Origin: Pisaster brevispinus
Taxonomy: Eukaryota; Echinodermata; Asteroidea; Forcipulatida; Asteriidae
NCBI GenBank assembly: GCA_023634235.1
Contig: JAMKCF010000007.1
Span: forward strand, 1,166,001-1,230,000
Reading direction: 5' to 3'
Length of the DNA: 64,000 bases
In this document: positions 23,089 through 36,774 of the stretch, piece by piece
Layout: every line of letters starts with the position of its first letter
Position numbering within the stretch: the stretch's first letter is position 1
Notes under the pieces: generated by a model
Seen by the model: only the letters and a program-made list of their open reading frames with translations
Told to the model about the DNA's origin: nothing
The model's database searches: none
Made by a program: the position numbers and the translations under genes

Positions 23089-23102
23089 ACAATCCTTGAG
23101 GT

Positions 23103-23108
23103 AATAAA
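23103..23108 (+). terminator. Poly(A) signal of gene A
   Basis: AATAAA 14 bases after the TAG stop codon. Confidence 0.5.
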
Positions 23109-23297
23109 ATGTAAAAAACAAAAACAAAAAAACAAAAGTAATTTGAACAGTTTCAAGACTATCAAACCGTTGATGTTTTCACGAAGATACAAGCATGTCA
23201 AAAGTCGTGATATTTAAAAAAAAATAATTACTAGTTACGATTGTTATATAACACTTAACAATTCTGAATCATTCCCACTGAGAAAAAAAGGTTGCGA

Positions 23298-24335
23298 TTA
23301 CACCAGAAAAATAGCGGCAGCCCTTTAGGCGAGCATACACCAGAAGAATAGTGGCAGCCCTTTAGTAAGGCGAGCATACACTAACAGAATAGTGACAGCC
23401 CTTTAGTTAGGCGAGCATACGCCGGAAGAATAGTAGCAGCCCTTTAGTTAGGCGAGCATACGCCTGAAAAATAGCGGCAGCCCTTTAGTAAGGCGAGCAT
23501 ACACCATAAGAATAGTGGCAGCCCTTTAGTTAGGCGAGCATACACCAGAAGAATAGTGGCAGCCCTTTAGTTAGGCGAGCATACACCAGAAGAATAGTGG
23601 CAGCCCTTTAGTTAGGCGAGCATACACCAGAAAAATAGCGGCAGCCCTTTAGTTAGGCGAGCATACACCAAAAGAATAGTGGCAGCCCTTTGTTAGGCGA
23701 GCATACACCAGAAGAATAGCGGCAACTCTTTAGTTAGGCGAGCATACACCAGAAGAATAGTGGCAGCCCTTAAGTTAGGCGAGCATACACCAGAAAAATA
23801 GTGGCAGCCCTTTAGTTAGGCGAGCATACATCAGAAGAATAGTAGCAGCCCTTTAGTTAGGCGAGCCTACACCAGAAGAATAGTGGCAGCCCTTTAGTTA
23901 AGCGAGCCTACACCAGAAGAATAGTTGCAGCCCTTTAGTTAGGCGAGCATACATCAGAAGAATAGTGGCAGCCTTTATAAAGGCGAGCATACACCAGAAG
24001 AATAGTGGCAGCCCTTAGTTAGGCGAGCATACACCAGAAGAATAGTGGCAGCCCTTTGTTAGGCGAGCATACACCAGAAGAATAGCGGCAACTCTTTAGT
24101 TAGGCGAGCATACATCAGAAGAATAGTGGCAGCCCTTTAGTAGGCGAGCATACACCAGAAGAATAGTGACAGCCCTTAGTTAGGCGAACATACACCAGAA
24201 GAATAGTAGCAGCCCTTTAGTTAGGCAAGCAAACACCAGAAGAATAGTGAAAGCCCTTTAGTTAGGCGATCATACACCAGAAGAATAGTGGCAGCCCTTT
24301 AGTTGGGCGAACATACCCGAAGAGTAATGGCAAAC
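23298..24335. repeat. 41-bp minisatellite, about 25 copies
   Basis: The unit reads roughly CACCAGAAGAATAGTGGCAG then CCCTTTAGTTAGGCGAGCATA. Units vary by single substitutions and by loss of one to several bases (CTTAGT, CTTTGT). It starts about 200 bases after gene A and has no counterpart after gene B. Confidence 0.95.
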
Positions 24336-25240
24336 CTCTAGTTAGACAAACCTTAGTCGGGAATTCAGAAGAAGAACATTTTTTAAGCTATGCTTATACT
24401 TCACTGCTCACAAAAGTTTTGATAGTTGCTTTTAATTCTGGTAAATTTAAATAGCTGTAATTTGCACCTGTACTTTAATTGTTGTGTAATTGTTTTATAT
24501 GAAAATGTGTTATAATATTTTTTTCAACAATAGATTGATAAAATACACCTTGAGGATTTCGGAGGAGGTGGGGGTGCAACTGTTTAGGAATTAGTGACTT
24601 GATGCGTCTAAATTAATTATCAAGTCTCTGCAATAATTTAAATAATCAGAATGTTTGAAACCTTGGGTTTTCCCTCAGTCACTATAGTGTGTTTTTAATC
24701 TTTGGTAACACTTTCCATTGAGTTGACCACCCGCCATAAAACATCCAAATGTGTGTTTATAATATAAATTTTGTAGGAACAAAACAGTTTCGAGGTTACA
24801 AAGTATTATTTTGTTTATATTATTACATATTTGATGTACTTTAGCTCGATTTGTGTTTTTGATTTATTAAAGAAAATAGAAAATCATTGTTGAAATACAA
24901 TCTTTGGGGCAAAAATACACTACACACTTAGCAAATCTGCCGAAATATGTGTAAATCCTTGTAAAACGATACAAACTACTAGCGATAGGTCAACATTTTG
25001 TTTTGTTATTGAATTGAAAATAGACAAGATCTGTATTAAAACTGTATTTATTTTTCGCATCATAATGTAAACCTTCTTGAGTATTGTGAATAAAAATGAG
25101 AAAGATAATTATTGTTAAAAGTTTTTAAATTGTTGCACCCCTCTTTTTTAGTTAATGCCACTTATTCTGCAAAGCATTGTTGACATGGACCGACAGCGGT
25201 ACGAAGTTCATTAGCAGAACACGATTTTAGTTTATCAAGC
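24336..25240. other. Non-coding, no element recognised
   Basis: AT-rich sequence between two tandem arrays. No exon, RNA gene or repeat termini seen. Confidence 0.5.
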
Positions 25241-25274
25241 TTGGGAAACGGGTCTCTCTATTCTGAACCTCAAA

Positions 25275-25436
25275 TAGTTATAACAAGAATTATAACAATA
25301 ATGTTAACAAGAACCGTAACAAGAGCTACAACAAGAACCATCTTACGAACTATAACAATAACTATCACAAGAACTATAACAGGAACTATAACACGAACTT
25401 TTACAAGAACCGTAACAAGAACTACAACAAGAACTT
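25275..25436. repeat. Degenerate 12-bp repeat (ACAAGAACTATA)n
   Basis: About 13 imperfect copies of ACAAGAACTATA or its variants (ACAAGAACCGTA, ACACGAACTTTT). The 12-base period keeps both strands open, giving low-complexity frames rich in Thr/Arg or Val that I do not treat as coding. Confidence 0.85.
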
Positions 25437-26027
25437 GGTTTTTCGCGTACATACAACTAGCGTTTAGCTTACTACAATTGTTTAAATGGCTTAAAACTTA
25501 TATAATTAGACAACAAATACAAATGAAAAAAAATAAATCCTCAAATAAGTCACAACAGATATCCAAAACTCATACGACTTCTAAATGTCTGGACTATCAA
25601 AGATAGTTTTTCCAAACATTGCCCAAATTTGACTTGTCTTCCAGTTCAAAACGGAAGTTCAAGTGATAAAAAAAAGAAGCCAAGCTTCGTTTAGAGATAT
25701 GCAGCCACAATGAAAGGAAATACATTATTCCTCTATTGGAAATGACAATTGACATTCTCGGCCTGTTGTAGTAACAAAAATACGGCAACTAATTACACGC
25801 CGCCCTCTGGTGACAGTAGCTCAAAGATAATATCATAAACTTTAAATCAAAATACTCAAGCAAAACTTCTTTTTTTTAGTATTCATGCGCCTTCGTAAAG
25901 GTCTTTGAATCTTCGATTGATGACGTCATCATTAGTAAATGTGGCAGCTGGTGACATCAACTATCGATTGTGGGTTGAAATTTTTGAATCTTGAATGATC
26001 AACCTTGAATCATGAAAAATTAAAAAT

Positions 26028-26925
26028 CGACTTCACAAAGCATTAACTCGACACTCGGGCTTTCGTGAAGTCACTAAACTGTAAATATAGTTATTACTTG
26101 GTTTAAAAAGATAACTATTTCAAGCTTCACTAACCTTGGTGAATAAAAATATTACTTAATGAGTAAAACTGGAACATCGTAATTACAACCACTGTGCTCT
26201 AATTTAAAGTTTTAGTGCTATGCAACGACTTACTACGTACAATAATTGGTGTTATTTAAAGCAGGCATTTTTGCTGAAATGGCAAATAAATAAATAAAAA
26301 TAAATAAAATCACGGTATTTTCACAAGAACGTTGATTACATCCCCGTTTAGCGAGGTGATAGCGGGCACCAATCGCATCTGTGGCCGCAGCTGATAAATG
26401 AATCTTGCTTTAGTTCGTTCTCAGATGCAAATGTTTTTACTGATTTATAATCAACGGAAACATTTTAGTGGGAATAATTTCGCAAATTTGAACTACCATG
26501 AACATCTTTAGCAAGGAGGCTTTCGGATGGAAGTTTAACAGATATAAATAAATCAGGGTGACTACAAAAGAATGACCCCCTTTGTAAAGAAACAGTACAC
26601 TGTACAACTGCTTACACTGTTCAGTTACTGGGGTTTTCTTCAGCAGCCATTTTGCTTATTAGATTCCTACATTATCAAAGTTACCAGTTAGTAATTTCCT
26701 CAAGGTTTCAAATCAAACGACGTCAATTAGCGTCACAAGCGACTATTGTGTGTTGGTTGTAAAGATTGCACGTGGGTACAACTACCATGCACTATAAAAC
26801 ACATCGAAAGAAACTTTATCTTGGTTAATTTTGTTTTACCTGAAGATATTCAATTCTAAGCAGTGGCATAACTAGACATTTGCATTTGTTGCTGAGGACG
26901 AGGTGAGGGGGGGGGGGGTAAAGGA
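26028..26925. other. Copy-B-specific non-coding block
   Basis: Lies between the two collinear blocks and is absent from copy A (junction near 18600). No open frame or clear terminal repeats. It ends in a G run at 26909-26920. It could be an insertion in B or a deletion in A. Confidence 0.45.
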
Positions 26926-27790
26926 TCGGGGGAGGGGCTTTTGGATGTACCAAACCATCCATCCGAGGGTTTTAGATCTTATGGGGGCAGGATGAAGATT
27001 TTTAGCAGGGAGGGGGTCTACAGTTCCTGTCCAGGCTGGGGAAGGCACTGGTTCAACGTAAGATGATTAAAAACATGCCTTGATTTTCCCCCTTTTTGAA
27101 AATGGTTTAGCAAAGTCAACCCAAGATAGCCTTGTACCAGTTTAATCCACGACGAAAGGGAAATCCCTAATTGACGTAACAAAGGAGCAGTTCGTTCTGT
27201 CATTCAAACTCGATCTCAATGCCTCATCGTCTGCAGTACGGAGGCATTAATATTAAAACATAAAGCTGCATTGCATGAAAATAATTAGACTGTTTAATTA
27301 AACAATGACATTTTGAATGTTACAAAAATAACTACTGTTTTCAAATTAATTTGGAAAACAATGTCTGTACATTAAGTTAGTATGAATAATGTAGTTGAAA
27401 CTTACTTCAGATAGACGGTAATTTTTCCTCAAAGTAAGTGGCACAATTACGCGTTTAATATTGCCATGGAAAATAAAACCACTCAGGTAATTTTAATTGT
27501 TACCTATTTATTGGCTTTAAACAAAATGGTCGAATAATGAAAACTGTCCAGTTGTTTTTCTAACTACATATACAAACAATGAATACGGGTGAGGTATAGT
27601 TTGAAAATTAGTTAAAATGGGATTATTTTGATGCCAGATTTGTTGGTGGGTTTTAAGCTTCGAATGTCACGTGCCGCAATTCACCAAATTTGCGTGGTAT
27701 TAATTAAAGTAGGCCTACGCTTGTTTACAACGCATGCACTGCCCGTAAAGGAACCAAGCCGGAATAAAAAAGTATGTATAATAAAAAAAA

Positions 27791-29945
27791 CTAGAGATAG
27801 TGATTGTCAACAATCACAAAGCTGTTCCGGAATGTTTTGTAAGTAAAAGTTTTCTATGCTACAATAAAACACAAATTATGACTTTATGACATGTGATTAC
27901 CTGGTCTTGTATGTGATACTGAATCGAAAGGAGCTTTAAAACCAGAAATTAGGTCAACATGGCGTAATGGTCATTATTTTGATTTAATTTAACCCAAGTT
28001 CAAAAATCGGTTGTGTAGTTCTTGAGATATGGTCCCACTTCCGGTTGACCCGGAAGTAAAGGTCAATACTTGTCACGGTATCTCAAGTTCAATCTCCTAT
28101 GCTCAAGAGCTTTTTAACTGAAAAAAATACAAATCGGGTGTTTAGTTCTTGAGATATGGTCCCACTTCCGGTTGACCCCGAAGTAAAGGTCAACATGGGG
28201 TTACGATTTCCCAAGGCAAATCTCCAATGCCCACAGAGTCTATAATTGAAAAAAGTTTAAAATCGGTTGAGTAGTTCTTTAGATAAGGTCCCACTTCCGG
28301 TTGACCCCAAAGTAAAGGTCAACACGGGGTCACGATTTCCCAAGGCTAATATCCAATGCCCAAAGCATCTAGAACTGAAAAAGTTTGAAAATCGGTTGTG
28401 TAGTTCTTGAGATATGGTCCCACTTCCGGTTGACCCCTAGTTAAGGTCAACATTGGGTCACGATTTCCAAAAACTAATCTCCAATGCCCAAGGAGTCTAT
28501 AACTGAAAACAAGTTTGAAAATCGGTTGTGTTGTTCTTGAGATATTGTCCAACTTCCGGTTGACCCCAAAGTAAAGGTCAACACGGGGTCACAATTTCCC
28601 AAGGCTAATATCCAATGCCCAAAGAGTCTAGATCTGAAAAAAGTTTGAAAATCGGTTGTGTAGTTCTTTAGATATGGTCCCACTTCCGGTTGACCCCGAA
28701 GTAAAGGTCAACACGGGGTCACGATTTCCCAAGGTAAATCTCCAATGCCTATGGAGTCTATAATTGAAAAAAGTTTGCAATTCGGTTGTGTAGTTTTTTA
28801 GATATGGTCCCACTTCCGGTTGACCCCAAAGTAAAGGTCAACACGGGGTCACGATTTCCCAAGGCTAATGTCCAATGCCCAAAGAGTCTAGATCTAAAAA
28901 AAGTTTGAAAAACGGTTCTGTAGTTCTTGAGTTATGGTCCCACTTCCGGTTGACCCCGAAGTAAAGGTCAACACGGGGTCACGATTTCCCAAGGTAAATT
29001 TCCAATGCCCATGGAGTCTATAACTGAAAAAAGTTTGAAAATTGGTTGTGTAGTTCTTTAGATATGGTGCTGCAAAGATTAACTAGTTAAATATTCAAAT
29101 GAGTCAATTAAGAATTTTTATAAACATTTACATTAAATTAGAGTTAAGCTTATTTTCTAAATCGTCGAGCGCCCCGGGCAACAGAATCACGACGTACATG
29201 TACACATATCCATGCACAAGCCACCGTTTCAATACGCTATAGATCGATATTTTTGTATTAAAAGTGTGCAGCGACTGGTACCCAGAAGTCGGCTATTTCG
29301 TTACGGCATTTCGCGTGCATTTTTCTCTGTGTCGCAGGGCATCCTGACTACATTTTGATGAACGGAACCCTTAATAATATGGCTAGCCATTGGTGTCCGA
29401 TTTGTCACTGAATCGTTAATTATCGTGGAAATTTTTCTACTTAGACTAGTTTTAATGACCAGGAACATCTCTTATTAACTTTTCAAAACAGTTTATATAA
29501 TTTAGGAAACTAATTCGTAATTTTAATTGAAAATATTGTGTTTTTGACTGTCAAAACATTTGCACTTTCAGCGCGATGTGTTTTGTACACAGAACAAAAA
29601 CGCGCCAACAAATGACGTCATGATGACATGACGGAGAATGTTAGGCCAGAATGAATATCTACAATACAAGACAAGTCCATAACTGAAAAAAGTTTGAGGA
29701 TCGGATGTATACTTCTTGAGATATGATTAGAACAAGAAGAACTAATTAAATATTCATACGACTGTAACGTGAATAATTAATTAAGAATGTTAATCTAAAT
29801 AAATCTGAAAATTAAGTTAGGCCATAAGCTTTAATATGGTATATGATTTGTCTCTGTCTGATAATTCTAATTTGACATATGACAATTTGAAAAGTCAAGT
29901 GTTAAGTCAATACGATTTTGAGGAAAGAAAGAATAATAATAATAA
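27791..29945 (-). mobile_element. Array unit 1 (2155 bp)
   Basis: Contains about eight copies of the 130-bp repeat, marked by CACTTCCGGTTGACCCC. The unique tail is at about 29060-29945 and the unit ends with a short (AAT)4. Confidence 0.75.
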
Positions 29946-32359
29946 CTAGAGATAGTGATTGTCAACAATCACAAAGCTGTTCCGGAATGTTTTGTAAGTA
30001 AAAGTTTTCTATGCTACAATAAAACACAAATTATGACTTTATGACATGTGATTACCTGGTCTTGTATGTGATACTGAATCGAAAGGAGCTTTAAAACCAG
30101 AAATTAGGTCAACATGGCGTAATGGTCATTATTTTGATTTAATTTAACCCAAGTTCAAAAATCGGTTGTGTAGTTCTTGAGATATGGTCCCACTTCCGGT
30201 TGACCCGGAAGTAAAGGTCAATACTTGTCACGGTATCTCAAGTTCAATCTCCTATGCTCAAGAGCTTTTTAACTGAAAAAAAATACAAATCGGGTGTTTA
30301 GTTCTTGAGATATGGTCCCACTTCCGGTTGACCCGGAAGTAAAGGTCAATACTGGTCACGGTAACTCAAGTTCAATCTCCTATGCTCAAGAGCTTTTTAA
30401 CTGAAAAAAAAATACAAATCGGGTGTTTAGTTCTTGAGATATGGTCCCACTTCCGGTTGACCCCGAAGTAAAGGTCAACATTGGGTTACGATTTCCCAAG
30501 GCAAATCTCCAATGCCAACAGAGTCTATAATTGAAAAAAGTTTAAAATCGGTTGAGTAGTTCTTTAGATAAGGTCCCACTTCCGGTTGACCCTAAAATAA
30601 AGGTCAACACGGGGTCACGATTTCCCAAGGCTAATATCCAATGCCCAAAGCATCTAGAACTGAAAAAATTTGAAAATCGGTTGTGTAGTTCTTGAGATAT
30701 GGTCCCACTTCCGGTTGACCCCTAGTTAAGGTCAACATTGGGTCACGATTTCCAAAAACTATTCTCCAATGCCCAAGGAGTCTATAACTGAAAAAAGTTT
30801 GAAAATCGGTTGTGTAGTTCTTTAGATATTGTCCAACTTCCGGTTGACCCCAAAGTAAAGGTCAACACGGGGTCACGATTTCCCAAGGCTAATATCCAAT
30901 GCCCAAAGAGTCTAGATCTGAAAAAAGTATGAAAATCGGTTGTGTAGTTCTTTAGATATGGTCCCACTTCCGGTTGACCCCGAAGTAAAGGTCAACACGG
31001 GGTCACGATTTTCCAAGGTAAATCTCCAATGCCTATGGAGTCTATAATTGAAAAAAGTTTGCAATTCGGTTGTGTAGTTTTTTAGATATGGTCCCACTTC
31101 CGGTTGACCCCAAAGTAAAGGTCAACACGGGGTCACGATTTCCCAAGGCTAATGTCCAATGCCCAAAGAGTCTAGATCTAAAAAAAGTTTGCAAAACGGT
31201 TCTGTAGTTCTTGAGTTATGGTCCCACTTCCGGTTGACCCCGAAGTAAAGGTCAACACGGGGTCACGATTTCCCAAGGTAAATTTCCAATGCCCATGGAG
31301 TCTATAACTGAAAAAAGTTTGAAAATTGGTTGTGTAGTTCTTTAGATATGGTCCCACTTCCGGTTGACCCCGAAGTAAAGGTCAACATGGGGTCACGGTT
31401 ACCCAAGGCTAATCTCCAATGCCCAAGAAGTCTATAACTGAAAAAAGTTTGAAAATCGTCATTGTACTTCTTGAGATATGGTGCTGCAAAGATTAACTAG
31501 TTAAATATTCAAATGAGTCAATTAAGAATTTTTATAAACATTTACATTAAATTAGAGTTAAGCTTATGTTCTAAATCGTCGAGCGCCCCGGGCAACAGAA
31601 TCACGACGTACATGTACACATATCCATGCACAAGCCACCGTTTCAATACGCTATAGATCGATCTTTTTGTATTAAAAGTGTGCAGCGACTGGTACCCAGA
31701 AGTCGGCTATTTCGTTACGGCATTTAGCGTGCATTTTTCTCTGTGTCGCAGGGCATCCTGACTACATTTTGATGAACGGAACCCTTAATAATATGGCTAG
31801 CCATTGGTGTCCGATTTGTCACTGAATCGTTAATTATCGTGGAAATTTTTCTACTTAGACTAGTTTTAATGACCAGGAACATCTCTTATTAACTTTTCAA
31901 AACAGTTTATATAATTTAGGAAACTAATTCGTAATTTTAATTGAAAATATCGTGTTTTTGACTGTCAAAACATTTGCACTTTCAGCGCCATGTGTTTTGT
32001 ACACAGAACAAAAACGCGCCAACAAATGACGTCATGATGACATGACGGAGAATGTTAGGCCAGAATGAATATCTACAATACAATACAAGTCCATAACTGA
32101 AAAAAGTTTGAGGATCGGATGTATACTTCTTGAGATATGATTAGAACAAGAAGAACTAATTAAATATTCATACGACTGTAACGTGAATAATTAATTAAGA
32201 ATGTTAATCTAAATAAATCTGAAAATTAAGTTAGGCCATAAGCTTTAATATGGTATATGATTTGTATCTGTCTGATAATTCTAATTTGACATATGACAAT
32301 TTGAAAAGTCAAGTGTTAAGTCAATACGATTTTGAGGAAAGAAAGAATAATAATAATAA
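29946..32359 (-). mobile_element. Array unit 2 (2414 bp)
   Basis: Contains about ten copies of the 130-bp repeat. By eye it is almost identical to unit 3, including shared rare variants such as GATTTTCCAAGG. Confidence 0.75.
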
Positions 32360-34758
32360 CTAGAGATAGTGATTGTCAACAATCACAAAGCTGTTCCGGA
32401 ATGTTTTGTAAGTAAAAGTTTTCTATGCTACAATAAAACACAAATTATGACTTTATGACATGTGATTACCTGGTCTTGTATGTGATACTGAATCGAAAGG
32501 AGCTTTAAAACCAGAAATTAGGTCAACATGGCGTAATGGTCATTATTTTGATTTAATTTAACCCAAGTTCAAAAATCGGTTGTGTAGTTCTTGAGATATG
32601 GTCCCACTTCCGGTTGACCCGGAAGTAAAGGTCAATACTTGTCACGGTATCTCAAGTTCAATCTCCTATGCTCAAGAGCTTTTTAACTGAAAAAAAATAC
32701 AAATCGGGTGTTTAGTTCTTGAGATATGGTCCCACTTCCGGTTGACCCGGAAGTAAAGGTCAATACTGGTCACGGTAACTCAAGTTCAATCTCCTATGCT
32801 CAAGAGCTTTTTAACTGAAAAAAAAATACAAATCGGGTGTTTAGTTCTTGAGATATGGTCCCACTTCCGGTTGACCCCGAAGTAAAGGTCAACATTGGGT
32901 TACGATTTCCCAAGGCAAATCTCCAATGCCAACAGAGTCTATAATTGAAAAAAGTTTAAAATCGGTTGAGTAGTTCTTTAGATAAGGTCCCACTTCCGGT
33001 TGACCCTAAAATAAAGGTCAACACGGGGTCACGATTTCCCAAGGCTAATATCCAATGCCCAAAGCATCTAGAACTGAAAAAATTTGAAAATCGGTTGTGT
33101 AGTTCTTGAGATATGGTCCCACTTCCGGTTGACCCCTAGTTAAGGTCAACATTGGGTCACGATTTCCAAAAACTATTCTCCAATGCCCAAGGAGTCTATA
33201 ACTGAAAAAAGTTTGAAAATCGGTTGTGTAGTTCTTTAGATATTGTCCAACTTCCGGTTGACCCCAAAGTAAAGGTCAACACGGGGTCACGATTTCCCAA
33301 GGCTAATATCCAATGCCCAAAGAGTCTAGATCTGAAAAAAGTATGAAAATCGGTTGTGTAGTTCTTTAGATATGGTCCCACTTCCGGTTGACCCCGAAGT
33401 AAAGGTCAACACGGGGTCACGATTTTCCAAGGTAAATCTCCAATGCCTATGGAGTCTATAATTGAAAAAAGTTTGCAATTCGGTTGTGTAGTTTTTTAGA
33501 TATGGTCCCACTTCCGGTTGACCCCAAAGTAAAGGTCAACACGGGGTCACGATTTCCCAAGGCTAATGTCCAATGCCCAAAGAGTCTAGATCTAAAAAAA
33601 GTTTGCAAAACGGTTCTGTAGTTCTTGAGTTATGGTCCCACTTCCGGTTGACCCCGAAGTAAAGGTCAACACGGGGTCACGATTTCCCAAGGTAAATTTC
33701 CAATGCCCATGGAGTCTATAACTGAAAAAAGTTTGAAAATTGGTTGTGTAGTTCTTTAGATATGGTCCCACTTCCGGTTGACCCCGAAGTAAAGGTCAAC
33801 ATGGGGTCACGGTTACCCAAGGCTAATCTCCAATGCCCAAGAAGTCTATAACTGAAAAAAGTTTGAAAATCGTCATTGTACTTCTTGAGATATGGTGCTG
33901 CAAAGATTAACTAGTTAAATATTCAAATGAGTCAATTAAGAATTTTTATAAACATTTACATTAAATTAGAGTTAAGCTTATGTTCTAAATCGTCGAGCGC
34001 CCCGGGCAACAGAATCACGACGTACATGTACACATATCCATGCACAAGCCACCGTTTCAATACGCTATAGATCGATCTTTTTGTATTAAAAGTGTGCAGC
34101 GACTGGTACCCAGAAGTCGGCTATTTCGTTACGGCATTTAGCGTGCATTTTTCTCTGTGTCGCAGGGCATCCTGACTACATTTTGATGAACGGAACCCTT
34201 AATAATATGGCTAGCCATTGGTGTCCGATTTGTCACTGAATCGTTAATTATCGTGGAAATTTTTCTACTTAGACTAGTTTTAATGACCAGGAACATCTCT
34301 TATTAACTTTTCAAAACAGTTTATATAATTTAGGAAACTAATTCGTAATTTTAATTGAAAATATCGTGTTTTTGACTGTCAAAACATTTGCACTTTCAGC
34401 GCCATGTGTTTTGTACACAGAACAAAAACGCGCCAACAAATGACGTCATGATGACATGACGGAGAATGTTAGGCCAGAATGAATATCTACAATACAATAC
34501 AAGTCCATAACTGAAAAAAGTTTGAGGATCGGATGTATACTTCTTGAGATATGATTAGAACAAGAAGAACTAATTAAATATTCATACGACTGTAACGTGA
34601 ATAATTAATTAAGAATGTTAATCTAAATAAATCTGAAAATTAAGTTAGGCCATAAGCTTTAATATGGTATATGATTTGTATCTGTCTGATAATTCTAATT
34701 TGACATATGACAATTTGAAAAGTCAAGTGTTAAGTCAATACGATTTTGAGGAAAGAAA

Positions 34759-34825
<67 letters not shown>
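32360..34825 (-). mobile_element. Array unit 3 (2466 bp)
   Basis: Same as unit 2, with about ten core repeats, but ending in an expanded (AAT)n of about 20 units at 34760-34818 and a short A run. Confidence 0.75.
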
Positions 34826-36706
34826 CTAGAGATAGTGATTGTCAACAATCACAAAGCTGTTCCGGAATGTTTTGTAAGTAAAAGTTTTCTATGCTACAAT
34901 AAAACACAAATTATGACTTTATGACATGTGATTACCTGGTCTTGTATGTGATACTGAATCGAAAGGAGCTTTAAAACCAGAAATTAGGTCAACATGGCGT
35001 AATGGTCATTATTTTGATTTAATTTAACCCAAGTTCAAAAATCGGTTGTGTAGTTCTTGAGATATGGTCCCACTTCCGGTTGACCCGGAAGTAAAGGTCA
35101 ATACTTGTCACGGTATCTCACGTTCAATCTCCTATGCTCAAGAGCTTTTTAACTGAAAAAAAAAATACAAATCGGGTGTTTAGTTCTTGAGATATGGTCC
35201 CACTTCCGGTTGACCCCGAAGTAAAGGTCAACATGGGGTTACGATTTCCCAAGGCAAATCTCCAATGCCCACAGAGTCTATAATTGAAAAAAGTTTAAAA
35301 TCGGTTGAGTAGTTCTTTAGATAAGGTCCCACTTCCGGTTGACCCCAAAGTAAAGGTCAACACGGGGTCACGATTTCCCAAGGCTAATATCCAATGCCCA
35401 AAGCATCTAGAACTGAAAAAGTTTGAAAATCGGTTGTGTAGTTCTTGAGATATGGTCCCACTTCCGGTTGACCCCTAGTTAAGGTCAACATTGGGTCACG
35501 ATTTCCAAAAACTAATCTCCAATGCCCAATGAGTCTATAACTGAAAAAAGTTTGAAAATCGGTTGTGTTGTTCTTGAGATATTGTCCAACTTCCGGTTGA
35601 CCCCAAAGTAAAGGTCAACACGGGGTCACGATTTCTCAAGGCTAATATCCAATGCCCAAAGAGTGTAGATCTGAAAAAAGTTTGAAAATCGGTTGTGTAG
35701 TTCTTTAGATATTGTCCCACTTCCGGTTGACATCGAAGTAAAGGTCAACACGGGGTCACGATTTCCCAAGGTAAATTTCAATGCCTATGGAGTCTATAAC
35801 TGAAAAAAGTTTGCAATTCGGTTGTGTAGTTCTTTAGATATGGTGCTGCAAAGATTAACTAGTTAAATATTCAAATGAGTCAATTAAGAATTTTTATAAA
35901 CATTTACATTAAATTAGAGTTAAGCTTATTTTCTAAATCGTCGAGCGCCCCGGGCAACAGAATCACGACGTACATGTACACATATCCATGCACAAGCCAC
36001 CGTTTCAATACGCTATAGATCGATCTTTTTGTATTAAAAGTGTGCAGCGACTGGTACCCAGAAGTCGGCTATTTCGTTACGGCATTTCGCGTGCATTTTT
36101 CTCTGTGTCGCAGGGCATCCTGACTACATTTTGATGAACGGAACCCTTAATAATATGGCTAGCCATTGGTGTCCGATTTGTCACTGAATCGTTAATTATC
36201 GTGGAAATTTTTCTACTTAGACTAGTTTTAATGACCAGGAACATCTCTTATTAACTTTTCAAAACAGTTTATATAATTTAGGAAACTAATTCGTAATTTT
36301 AATTGAAAATATCGTGTTTTTGACTGTCAAAACATTTGCACTTTCAGCGCCATGTGTTTTGTACACAGAACAAAAACGCGCCAACAAATGACGTCATGAT
36401 GACATGACGGAGAATGTTAGGCCAGAATGAATATCTACAATACAAGACAAGTCCATAACTGAAAAAAGTTTGAGGATCGGATGTATACTTCTTGAGATAT
36501 GATTCGAACAATATTGCCTAATTAAATATTCATACGGCTGTCACGTGAATAATTAATTAAGAATGTTAATCTAAATAATTCTGAAAATTAAGTTAGGCCA
36601 TAAGCTTTAATATGGTATATGATTTGTCTCTGTCTGATAATTCTAATTTGACATATGGCAATTTGAAAAGTCAAGTGTTAAGTCAATACGATTTTGAGGA
36701 AAGAAA

Positions 36707-36770
<64 letters not shown>
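34826..36770 (-). mobile_element. Array unit 4
   Basis: Contains about six core repeats, a diverged unique tail (AATATTGCCTAATT near 36510) and a long (AAT)n at about 36706-36765. Confidence 0.75.
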
Positions 36771-36774
36771 TAAA

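Larger units (their letters stand above)
18260..23100 (+). repeat. Duplicated segment, copy A
   Basis: Non-coding and coding blocks here recur in the same order at 25695-39060. Matching pairs are 18260-18600 with 25695-26025, 18625-19140 with 26930-27450, 19480-19790 with 27466-27790, and gene A with gene B. Copy A carries insertions that B lacks (19145-19480, 20369-20776, 20957-21590), so it was modified after duplication. Confidence 0.85.

Noticed and set aside
23298..24335. Regular array that could be taken for CRISPR
   Set aside because: Units are contiguous without unique spacers, and the genome is eukaryotic. The same applies to the 80-bp and 60-bp arrays.
25241..25606. Thr/Arg-rich 121-codon frame
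   Set aside because: It is produced by the 12-bp degenerate repeat, and the opposite strand is open too.
28346..35720. Repeated 61-69-codon - strand frames with the phrase GPYLKNYTTDFQTFF
   Set aside because: They fall exactly on the 130-bp core repeats of the Helitron-like array and vary only as the repeat does.
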